Assembly (NCBI RefSeq): GCF_021107415.1
Contig: NZ_JAIOSW010000338.1
Coordinates: 1 to 19,818 of the forward strand
DNA length: 19,818 nt
Direction: 5' to 3'
Source of the DNA: Desulfobacula sp.
Lineage (GTDB): Bacteria; Desulfobacterota; Desulfobacteria; Desulfobacterales; Desulfobacteraceae
Shown here: piece after piece, positions 7,227 to 14,207 of the stretch
Layout of the letters: each line of letters starts with the position of its first letter
Numbering within the stretch: the stretch's first letter is position 1
Position numbers and translations under genes: made by a program
The notes under the pieces: model-generated
What the model saw: only the letters and a program-made list of their open reading frames with translations
The model's database searches: none
What the model was told of the DNA's origin: nothing

Positions 7227-7250
7227 GTGATCTCCAGGTTACCTGGTAAC
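7227..7250 (-). promoter_or_regulatory. overlapping palindromes at the lpxA stop / lpxI leader
   Basis: Two 13-base perfect palindromes overlap here: CCAGGT-T-ACCTGG (7234-7246) and GTTACC-T-GGTAAC (7238-7250). In addition GTGATCTCCAGGTTAC (7227-7242) matches 13 of 16 bases of the motif repeated before lpxB. The lpxA TAA lies inside, and GGAG of the lpxI leader is in the same segment, so folding could affect lpxI translation. Confidence 0.5.
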
Positions 7251-8015
7251 ACCTCTGTTGGATTCAACAATAAAATTCATAAAATTTTTTACTTCAGGGA
7301 TTTGTTCAACTTGCGCTTTGACACGCTCGGATGCCTGCTTAACCGTTAATCCAATTCGAAAGACAATTCTATAAGCTTTTTTAAGTTGCTGAAGAGTTGA
7401 TTTCGGAAATTTATGCCGTTTCAATCCCACATTATTTAACCCGTGGAGAGTTGCCCGATCTCCGGCTGCAATCACATATGGTGGTATGTCCTTTACCACG
7501 GCGGATTTCCCACCGATATAGGCGAAATCCCCAATTTGAACAAATTGATGGATGGCTACCAAACCACCCACTGTGACATTATCACCGAGTACAATATGAC
7601 CGGCAAGAGTGGAGTTGTTGGCGAGAATAACCTGTTTTCCTGTTTTACAATCATGGGCAATGTGTGTATAGGCCATCAAATAGTTTTCTTCCCCAACCTC
7701 GGTAATGCCGCCGCCAAATTCTGTTCCTCTATTAATCGTCACAAATTCCCGGATAATTGTACCCCTGCCAATTCTTAAATATGTTTTTTCACCATCAAAT
7801 TTTAAATCCTGAGGTACACCACCAACAGCGGCATATTGGGAAATCTGGCAATCGGCTCCTATGGTCACATATCGTTCAATGGTGGTATAGGGACCAATAG
7901 TGGTACCGGAACCGATGCAGACATCAGATTGAACAATGGCATAAGGACCTATAGTAACATTGGTGTCTATTTCAGCTAAAGGATCAATAATTGCTGTGGG
8001 ATGAATCTGAATCAT
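7239..8015 (-). CDS. lpxA: acyl-ACP--UDP-N-acetylglucosamine O-acyltransferase
   Basis: LpxA transfers a 3-hydroxyacyl chain from ACP to the 3-OH of UDP-GlcNAc, the first step of lipid A synthesis, in the cytoplasm. The 258 residues form hexapeptide (I/V/L)GxxxxI-type repeats of a left-handed beta helix (about 5-185) and a helical C-terminus (about 195-258). THIAHDC (117-123) holds His121, equivalent to E. coli catalytic His125, and AIHQF (154-158) holds the His160 equivalent. At the position of E. coli Gly173, the acyl-length ruler, there is Gly169, which suggests a long (C14-like) chain rather than C10. GLKRHKFP near 197-204 is the usual start of the helical domain. It follows lpxD by 11 bases. 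The fabZ gene that often lies between lpxD and lpxA is absent here. Confidence 0.96.
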   Translation of the reverse strand: MIQIHPTAIIDPLAEIDTNVTIGPYAIVQSDVCIGSGTTIGPYTTIERYVTIGADCQISQYAAVGGVPQDLKFDGEKTYLRIGRGTIIREFVTINRGTEFGGGITEVGEENYLMAYTHIAHDCKTGKQVILANNSTLAGHIVLGDNVTVGGLVAIHQFVQIGDFAYIGGKSAVVKDIPPYVIAAGDRATLHGLNNVGLKRHKFPKSTLQQLKKAYRIVFRIGLTVKQASERVKAQVEQIPEVKNFMNFIVESNRGVTR

Positions 8016-8026
8016 TTTTACTCCAT

Positions 8027-9070
8027 TTATTCATTCTTATTTTCTATATCTTTCAATCTTTTTTCAAAAGAAAAAAGTTTTTTTCTCATTTCCGGTAACC
8101 GGGATATAATGCTGACTACCTTACGCCAACGACCATGTGGCATATGGGGAATACCCGATACAATTTCATTTTCAGAAACATCACTGTGAACACCTGCATA
8201 GGGGCCGACAATAGAACCGTCACCAATTTTTATATGCCCTGTTATACCAGCTTTACCGGCTATGATAACATTTTTTCCGACTTTAGTACTTCCTGCGATC
8301 CCGACCTGGGCAACAATCAAAGTATTTTCTCCAATTTTGACATTGTGTGCAATATGAACAAGGTTGTCTGTTTTAACACCGTTTCCGATGACAGTCATAC
8401 CCAGTGTTCCCCGGTCGATGGTATTACACGCACCGATTTCAACATGATCTCCGATGTGAACATATCCGGTGTGTATAATCTTTTCATGCTTATCAAAATT
8501 CTGAACAAAACCAAACCCATCAGAGCCAATGACAGTTCCGGAATGAATAATAACATCTTTGCCAATCCGGGTCTTTTCCATTATAGTAACGTTTGGTTTG
8601 ACAACAGTATTATCGCCTATGGAGACATCATCCCCAAGATAGACACCCGGCATAAGATGGACATTGTCTCCGATTTGGACATGGTCACCCATAAATACAT
8701 TTGATCCAATAATGGGATCTTTTCCAAATTTAACATGATGTCCAATATCTGCACTAGGGTGGATACCGGGCTTTGTTTTTTTTTCGGGATGAAATATTGA
8801 TACTAATTTAAAAAATGATACTTTAGGATTATTGGTTTTTAATAAAATGATATCCCTGCAATGATCATTATCAAACATATAGGTATCAGGAATTATAACC
8901 GCACCAGCCTTTGTTTGTTGAAGATCGGCTAAATATTTTGCATCATATGCAAAAGTAATATCATGGGAATCCGAATCTTCAAAAGAGGAAACACTATTAA
9001 TTATAAACAAAGGATCACCAATGATTTCGGCCTGGATAATTTTTGCAATCTCATTTACAGATAGTTTCAT
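8027..9070 (-). CDS. lpxD: UDP-3-O-acylglucosamine N-acyltransferase
   Basis: LpxD adds the second hydroxyacyl chain, to the 2-amino group of UDP-3-O-acylglucosamine, in the cytoplasm. The 347 residues comprise an N-terminal uridine-binding domain (about 1-100) and a long run of hexapeptide repeats (about 103-310). VHIAHNV (238-244) contains His242, matching the catalytic His239 of E. coli LpxD. HSGTVIGSDGFGF (176-188) and CNTIDRGTLGMTVIG (215-229) are strongly conserved family stretches. The C-terminal helix (about 315-347) is rich in lysine and arginine, as usual. The gene starts eight bases after skp and ends 11 bases before lpxA, so all three are in one transcript. LpxC, which deacetylates the intermediate between LpxA and LpxD, is not in this window. 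Confidence 0.96.
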   Translation of the reverse strand: MKLSVNEIAKIIQAEIIGDPLFIINSVSSFEDSDSHDITFAYDAKYLADLQQTKAGAVIIPDTYMFDNDHCRDIILLKTNNPKVSFFKLVSIFHPEKKTKPGIHPSADIGHHVKFGKDPIIGSNVFMGDHVQIGDNVHLMPGVYLGDDVSIGDNTVVKPNVTIMEKTRIGKDVIIHSGTVIGSDGFGFVQNFDKHEKIIHTGYVHIGDHVEIGACNTIDRGTLGMTVIGNGVKTDNLVHIAHNVKIGENTLIVAQVGIAGSTKVGKNVIIAGKAGITGHIKIGDGSIVGPYAGVHSDVSENEIVSGIPHMPHGRWRKVVSIISRLPEMRKKLFSFEKRLKDIENKNE

Positions 9071-9078
9071 AAAAAATT

Positions 9079-9609
9079 TTAGTTGGTCTTAGAAACTTTT
9101 ATGTTGTATTTTTTAATGATTTGATCCGTAATATCGAGTTGGCCTGGATGATAAACTACACCAGCCGCCTTTTTCTCGAGTATCAGCATATAGCCTTCTT
9201 CTTTTCCAATTTCATTTGCAATCTCAAAAACAGCTATTTGAATTTTATTTAAAAGTTTAACCTCTAATTGTTTAAATTCTCTGGAAAAAGTTTCTTGCAT
9301 TTTTTTAAAGTCATTCACCCGGATCCTGAACTCTCGCTGTTTTTCCTGCTGTTTTTCAGGACTCAAAACAAGCGCTTCTCTTTCAAAGGCTTTTTTCATT
9401 TCATCCAGTAAAACTTTTTCCGTTTTTAATTTTTTTTGAAACTCATTACCTTTCTCGGTGATCTGTTTTTGTGTCATTTTTCCAGCACTGGATTCTTTCA
9501 AAATTTTTTGAAAATTAATCACTCCAATTTTTGCTACATCTGCGCAAAAACCTTGGGGAATGATTCCCAAAAAAAAGAATGTGGACAAAATTAAAATTAT
9601 TTTTTTCAT
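9079..9609 (-). CDS. skp: OmpH/Skp-family periplasmic chaperone
   Basis: Skp is a periplasmic trimeric holdase that escorts unfolded outer-membrane proteins to the Bam complex. The 176 residues start with a clear signal peptide (MKK, a hydrophobic core to about residue 17, likely cleavage after FCA at 23). The mature protein begins DVAKIGVINFQKIL, the usual first strand of the family. A long charged, heptad-like region (about 45-130) rich in K, E and Q would form the tentacle helices, and a short conserved end (about 140-172) completes the trimer core. A strong GGAGG precedes the ATG. It lies between bamA and lpxD, the classical arrangement in Gram-negative bacteria, and it would serve the BamA encoded just upstream. 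Confidence 0.92.
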   Translation of the reverse strand: MKKIILILSTFFFLGIIPQGFCADVAKIGVINFQKILKESSAGKMTQKQITEKGNEFQKKLKTEKVLLDEMKKAFEREALVLSPEKQQEKQREFRIRVNDFKKMQETFSREFKQLEVKLLNKIQIAVFEIANEIGKEEGYMLILEKKAAGVVYHPGQLDITDQIIKKYNIKVSKTN

Positions 9610-9632
9610 TTAAACCTCCAAAATTATAAAAT

Positions 9633-10049
9633 TTAAAAAGAAGCACCAACAGAAAACTCAAATTTTCCGTCGCCACTCTTTTTTATGTTTTTACCATCAA
9701 TAACCCAGGCATATTCAACCCTTAAGGGTCCTATAGGCGAGTTCCATCTTACACCGGTACCATAACTTGAGAATTGATCACCAAGATTAATATCCTCACT
9801 GGTCCTGTATACATCACCGCGGTCATAAAAGAAAACACCGGCAAGCTTATATTTTTCTGTTAAGGGAAAAGTTACTTCTGCATTGAATTGAACATACTTT
9901 TCACCACCCCTGTCTTTAATATCTCCTGTACGCTTGCCGCTGATATCATTTTTATCAAATCCTCTGACTGAATTCATACCTCCCAGATAAAACCTGATAT
10001 AATCAATGTCAATATCATTGCTGCTTCGATCATCCAGGTATCCTGCTTA
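9633..10049 (-). pseudogene. bamA: bamA C-terminal barrel segment after an in-frame TAA
   Basis: Immediately after the TAA at 10049-10047 the same reading frame continues AGYLDDRSSNDI and then LGGMNSVRGF without another stop for 137 codons, to the end at 9633. It contains the lid-loop VRGF motif (codons 769-772 of the full gene), GVFFYDRGDV, the conserved SSYGTGVRWNSPIGPLRV and a final SVGASF with the C-terminal aromatic residue that outer-membrane proteins need. The protein preceding the stop ends FTGALHA; a typical sequence would read LHA(K/E/Q)AGYLDD. One base change (AAA, CAA or GAA to TAA) explains the stop. An internal ATG at 9977 exists, but it starts within the barrel and has no convincing ribosome-binding site, so separate translation as a working protein is unlikely. 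Confidence 0.85.
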
Positions 10050-12272
10050 TGCATGCAAGGCACCGGTAAATTTACAGAATAGAGGAAAAAATATTCCTGT
10101 TTCAACAAGATATTTCGTGTAATCAATATCCCCGCCTAAAAGTTCTCCGGCATATTCTATTGAAATTTTATGCTTGGCTCCTTGTGTTGGCAAAAAAAGA
10201 TCATCCCTGGAATCATATTGTATATAAGGTTTTATGCTGCTTGTCAGAAAAGAACCGGGTGTCATGTTAGTATAGGTGGATTGAACATTCGTTATATCAA
10301 AATCTTCAATATTATAAATAATACCAATTCCAGTATAGTCGAAAAGCCTGTATCCTAAATTTAATGTTATTCCAAGAGCTTCTTTGTCATAAAAATCATA
10401 CTCTTGATCTTCTTTATAGAGTCGAATCCCGCCGGAAACAGCTGTATCCATAATATAAGGCTCAAAAAAACTAATTTGATAGAGAATGGACTCTTTAGAT
10501 AATTTGGCTTCAAGCTTTATGGTTTGTCCCTTTCCAAACAGGTTTCTTTCCTGAACCATGCCCGATACAAACCCACCATCATAGCTGCTGAAGCCACCTC
10601 CAATGGAAAAGGTACCTGTTTGTTTTTCAACAATCCTTATATCTATATCCATTTCATTTTCATGGGATATTTTAACCGGCCTGACATCAATCTGGGCAAA
10701 ATAATCCAATCGGTTTAAATTTTTAAAACTTTTTTGGATATTTTCCTTGCTATAGAGATCCTGTTCAACAATTTTAATTTCTCTTCTGATGACTTTGTCA
10801 CGGGTTTTTAAATTACCGCTGATATTGATTCTTTTAAAATAAACAGGCTCACCCTTGTCTATTGAATATGTGATGTCCATCATTTTTTTCGTATCGCTTT
10901 TATTAACCAGGGGAGTGATATTAACATTGGCAAACCCCTTGTTAGAATAAATATCAGAAATAGAAAGAATATCCTTTCTGATATCTTCTCTATTGTACAG
11001 TTCTGCTTCTTTGGATTGAATAATTTCAAAAATTTCTTCTTTGGGAAAAATCAGATCACCGGTTATATTAATTTTTTTAATTTTATACTGAGCACCCTCA
11101 TCGATTTTAAAACGAATTGAAATTAATTTTTCACCGATATCAATAATAGGATCAGATACTTTTGTATCAATAAAACCGTTGTTTTTATATAAAGATTCAA
11201 TTCTTATCACATCGTTTTTTACTTCAATCTCATTGAGATCTCCCGAAGAGGTAAAAAAAGAGAAAAACCCTTTTTCTGAAGTTTCCATGGCCTTTTTGAT
11301 TTGTTTGTCGGAAAAGTATTTGTTGCCTTCAAAAGTAATTTTTTCAACCCTGATTTTCTCTCCTTCTTCAATATTAAAAACAATATCTGCCTGGGAATGG
11401 TCAAGGGAAATTATTTCATATGTTACCGAACAATTATGATAATTTTTTTCAGTATACATTAAACGCATTCGATTAACATCAGAGTTGAGTTTATGAACAT
11501 TTAAAATTGTACCGGTTCTTGTATTAACAATATCTGCAAGTTCTTCGTCTTCATAAATAGTATTTTTTTTAAATTTGACTATCCGGACAGTTGATTTTTC
11601 AGCGATTTCAAAAATTACTTTAACTCCATTATCAAGGGCTTCTTTTTTAACAATGACATTGTCAAAGTAGCCCATCTCATAAATTTTTCTAAGGTCCTTG
11701 GAAATATTGTCAGATTTTATGATATCGCCAATGTGAGTGTCGATAATCCTTATGATTGCATCAGTTTCAACTCTTTTATTTCCAGTAATTGCAATATCTG
11801 TAATAATTTTTTCATGGAAGAGTTCTCCAATTATTTCTTTACTAAGTTGGGAAATAGTCGAAAAAAGGGTTTCAAAATTATTTGCATCTGCATAAAAGGA
11901 AGTGAAATTTTCTTTTTCATAAATATTCATAAGTCTTGAATCTATACTGATACTTTCTCCTGCTATAAAAACCGATCCGGTCAAAATATAGTCAACACCT
12001 AATTTTATCCCATACGTTCTAAACTGGGAAAAATCCCACTCCGCAATATTTTCTTGAATTTCTAATAGAATTACTTTAGCACCTTCTTGTTCAAGCTTTT
12101 CAGAAATCATCAAAGGAATTTTATTTTTTACCTGATGATTGACTTGCTTAGCATCAAGGGAAAAAGGGATGATAGCCACCTTAATATCGGTCTGGGCAAA
12201 CAGATCAACAGTGAACAATAAATTTAATAAAATAATACATATGGAAGCTCTTCTTAAAATAGATTTATTCAT
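10047..12272 (-). CDS. bamA: outer membrane protein assembly factor BamA, with extra N-terminal domain, interrupted by an in-frame stop
   Basis: BamA is the outer-membrane channel that folds and inserts beta-barrel proteins. The part before the stop has 741 residues; ignoring the stop, the gene would encode 879. Order: signal peptide (about 1-26); an unusual domain (about 28-150) with VAIIPF, then GVDYILTGSVF and a SIDSRLMN strand, like the TolB N-terminal/FlgO type of fold; five POTRA domains (about 156-545), the first with the typical ITGNKRVE and MGYFDNV; then barrel strands starting FSIGGGFSSYDGG. The frame ends FTGALHA at a TAA, before the VRGF lid-loop motif and the last strands, so this product alone could not form a full barrel. 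AGGGAT precedes the ATG. It is 28 bases after lolD and 23 bases before skp. Identity is secure; the stop is either a real mutation, a read-through site or a sequence error. Confidence 0.92.
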   Translation of the reverse strand: MNKSILRRASICIILLNLLFTVDLFAQTDIKVAIIPFSLDAKQVNHQVKNKIPLMISEKLEQEGAKVILLEIQENIAEWDFSQFRTYGIKLGVDYILTGSVFIAGESISIDSRLMNIYEKENFTSFYADANNFETLFSTISQLSKEIIGELFHEKIITDIAITGNKRVETDAIIRIIDTHIGDIIKSDNISKDLRKIYEMGYFDNVIVKKEALDNGVKVIFEIAEKSTVRIVKFKKNTIYEDEELADIVNTRTGTILNVHKLNSDVNRMRLMYTEKNYHNCSVTYEIISLDHSQADIVFNIEEGEKIRVEKITFEGNKYFSDKQIKKAMETSEKGFFSFFTSSGDLNEIEVKNDVIRIESLYKNNGFIDTKVSDPIIDIGEKLISIRFKIDEGAQYKIKKINITGDLIFPKEEIFEIIQSKEAELYNREDIRKDILSISDIYSNKGFANVNITPLVNKSDTKKMMDITYSIDKGEPVYFKRINISGNLKTRDKVIRREIKIVEQDLYSKENIQKSFKNLNRLDYFAQIDVRPVKISHENEMDIDIRIVEKQTGTFSIGGGFSSYDGGFVSGMVQERNLFGKGQTIKLEAKLSKESILYQISFFEPYIMDTAVSGGIRLYKEDQEYDFYDKEALGITLNLGYRLFDYTGIGIIYNIEDFDITNVQSTYTNMTPGSFLTSSIKPYIQYDSRDDLFLPTQGAKHKISIEYAGELLGGDIDYTKYLVETGIFFPLFCKFTGALHA

Positions 12273-12300
12273 AATATTATCCCTAATTCACATAACCAGA

Positions 12301-12987
12301 TTAAACAGGAATGATTTCCCCATCCAATATTGTAACGTTTCTTTTCATCATTCGAGCGAATTCATTATTATGGGTAACCACAATAACTGTCATGCCAAGC
12401 TCTTTGTTCAATTCATCAATTAATGCATGTACACTTTTACTGTTTTTTCGATCAAGATTCCCCGTTGGCTCGTCTGCCAGAAGTATATCCGGTTCCATGA
12501 CCAAAGCTCTTGCCAGAGCCACCCGTTGCTGTTCCCCTCCCGAGAGATCTTCAACCCGATGAGAAAGTCTTAACGAAAGCCCTACTCTTTCAAGCATATT
12601 TAAGCTGGTTCTTTCAATAGTTTTTTTATTTTTATGAGCAATTAATCCCGGCATCATAACATTTTCTAATGCTGAAAAACCTTGAAGTAAATAATGAAAC
12701 TGGAATACAAAACCAATCTTTAAATTTCTAAAATGGGCAAGCTTCTCATCCTTATACTGGGATAAATCATCTTTCAGGAAAAAAATTTTTCCTGAATCCG
12801 GCTTGTCAAGTGTCCCGATCAAATGAAGCAAAGTCGATTTGCCAATACCGGATGAGCCAATGACAGCAATGGTTTCGCTTTTATAGATATTAAAAGATGC
12901 CTTATTTAAAATTTCAATTTTTGATGTTTTTAAATAAAAACTTTTTGAAACAGATTGAAGCGACATCAACGGGTGTGAATTATCCAT
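12301..12987 (-). CDS. lolD: lipoprotein-releasing ABC transporter, ATP-binding protein
   Basis: LolD is the ATPase of the LolCDE-type complex that extracts lipoproteins from the inner membrane for delivery to LolA. The 228 residues carry all ABC motifs: Walker A GSSGIGKST (44-52), Q-loop FQFHYLL (95-101), signature LSGGEQQRV (148-156), Walker B DILLADEP (167-174) followed by the D-loop GNLD, and the switch His206. FQFHYLLQGFSALENVMMP is typical of the MacB/LolD subfamily. Its start overlaps the end of lolC by eight bases, so the two are translationally coupled. The closely related MacB and FtsE ATPases have different partners; the neighbouring LolC-type permease and bamA favour LolD. Confidence 0.94.
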   Translation of the reverse strand: MDNSHPLMSLQSVSKSFYLKTSKIEILNKASFNIYKSETIAVIGSSGIGKSTLLHLIGTLDKPDSGKIFFLKDDLSQYKDEKLAHFRNLKIGFVFQFHYLLQGFSALENVMMPGLIAHKNKKTIERTSLNMLERVGLSLRLSHRVEDLSGGEQQRVALARALVMEPDILLADEPTGNLDRKNSKSVHALIDELNKELGMTVIVVTHNNEFARMMKRNVTILDGEIIPV

Positions 12988-14203
12988 ATCTTAATGCCTC
13001 AACCGGATCCATTTTTGAAGCCTTATATGAAGGATACAAAGTTGAAAAAAAACAAATAATAATAGCACTGACAGCTATGATCAAAACATCAAAATATTCA
13101 AGTTGCACAGGAAGAGTCGAAAATGGATAAGCATCCGGTAATTGGATAAAATCATATCTCTTTAGAATAAAACAAATGGCTACACCTGAAATGGTACCGA
13201 TAAATGTACCCAAAAGACCAATAATCATACCTTTAAGAATAAATATTCTTCTAATGGCCTTGTTGGTTGCTCCCATTGCTTTTAACACTGCAATATCCTT
13301 GGTTTTTTCCATCACCATCATGATTAACGCACTGGCAATATTAAACGCGGCAACAAGTATGATCAGAGTCAAAATGATAAACATGGCCGTTTTTTCAAGT
13401 TTTAATGCAGCAAAAAGGCTTTTATTGATGTCCATCCAGTCACGCAAATAAAATGGATAGCTTAATATGTCTGAAAGGTTATCTTTAACCGGTTTAACAT
13501 TAAACACATCCTCAATCCAGATTCCAATGGCAGAAATTTTATTTTTGACATTGGAAAGTCGTTGGGCTTCCTTTAAATGGACATAGGCGAGCACACTGTC
13601 ATATTCATACATGCCCGAATCAAATGTATCTGTTACAACAAACCGCTTCATTGAAGGGATATGACCCATGGGAGAAATAAATCCATTGGGTGACATGAGA
13701 ATAACTTTGTCTCCCTTTATCACTCTAACAGAATTTGCAAGTTCCTGGCCTAAAATAATTCCGGGAAGATCACCATTGCTTGTTCCTTTATTAAGCACTT
13801 TTTTTAATTGTTCGGAATTGAATCCTTTAACAAGGCTGAACCCTTTCTCAGGATCAATTCCCCGAACCATAACACCGGAAAAAGATTGCTGTGACCGAAT
13901 CATAGCCTGTGCAAATAATATCGGTGAGGCACCTTTAATTTGTTCCCTTTTATCAAGATCAGATAAGATGTGAGAATAGTTGTCAAATTTGCCTGAGTAA
14001 TTCATAACAAGTATATGGGGTTCAAGCCCAAGAATTCTTTTGCGAAAATCAGTTTCAGCACCGCTCATGACGGCAATTACCACTACAAGAGCCATTACAC
14101 CGACGGTAACACCTGCCACTGAAAGAAAGGTAATCAATGAAATAAATCCTTCTTTTCTCTTTGCCTTAAGGTATTTACCGGCTATAAATAATTCAAGGGC
14201 CAT
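12980..14203 (-). CDS. lolC: lipoprotein-releasing ABC transporter, permease (LolC/LolE type)
   Basis: This is the membrane partner of LolD in lipoprotein release. The 407 residues show the family topology: an N-terminal FIAGKYLKAKRK, the first membrane span (about 20-48), a large periplasmic MacB-like domain (about 50-265) with VMVRGIDPEKGF, then three spans (about 270-298, 315-343 and 369-390) and the conserved end SKMDPVEALRYG. The cytoplasmic segment MEKTKDIAVLKAMGAT between spans 2 and 3 is the coupling helix that contacts LolD. Only one such permease gene is present here, so the complex may be a homodimer of this protein, as in bacteria with a single LolC/E (LolF-like); a second copy elsewhere cannot be excluded. 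It starts four bases after lysS, without a clear ribosome-binding site, so coupling to lysS is likely. Confidence 0.92.
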   Translation of the reverse strand: MALELFIAGKYLKAKRKEGFISLITFLSVAGVTVGVMALVVVIAVMSGAETDFRKRILGLEPHILVMNYSGKFDNYSHILSDLDKREQIKGASPILFAQAMIRSQQSFSGVMVRGIDPEKGFSLVKGFNSEQLKKVLNKGTSNGDLPGIILGQELANSVRVIKGDKVILMSPNGFISPMGHIPSMKRFVVTDTFDSGMYEYDSVLAYVHLKEAQRLSNVKNKISAIGIWIEDVFNVKPVKDNLSDILSYPFYLRDWMDINKSLFAALKLEKTAMFIILTLIILVAAFNIASALIMMVMEKTKDIAVLKAMGATNKAIRRIFILKGMIIGLLGTFIGTISGVAICFILKRYDFIQLPDAYPFSTLPVQLEYFDVLIIAVSAIIICFFSTLYPSYKASKMDPVEALRYG

Positions 14204-14207
14204 CTAA

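Noticed and set aside
8135..8704. A 189-codon plus-strand frame opposite lpxD
   Set aside because: The asparagine- and aspartate-rich translation is the mirror of the hexapeptide repeats of LpxD; there is no convincing ribosome-binding site or family match.
9633..9977. Separate small outer-membrane protein starting at the internal ATG
   Set aside because: It is in the same frame as bamA, the codons between the TAA and this ATG are also BamA-like, and its sequence is only the last barrel strands. It is the tail of bamA, not a gene.
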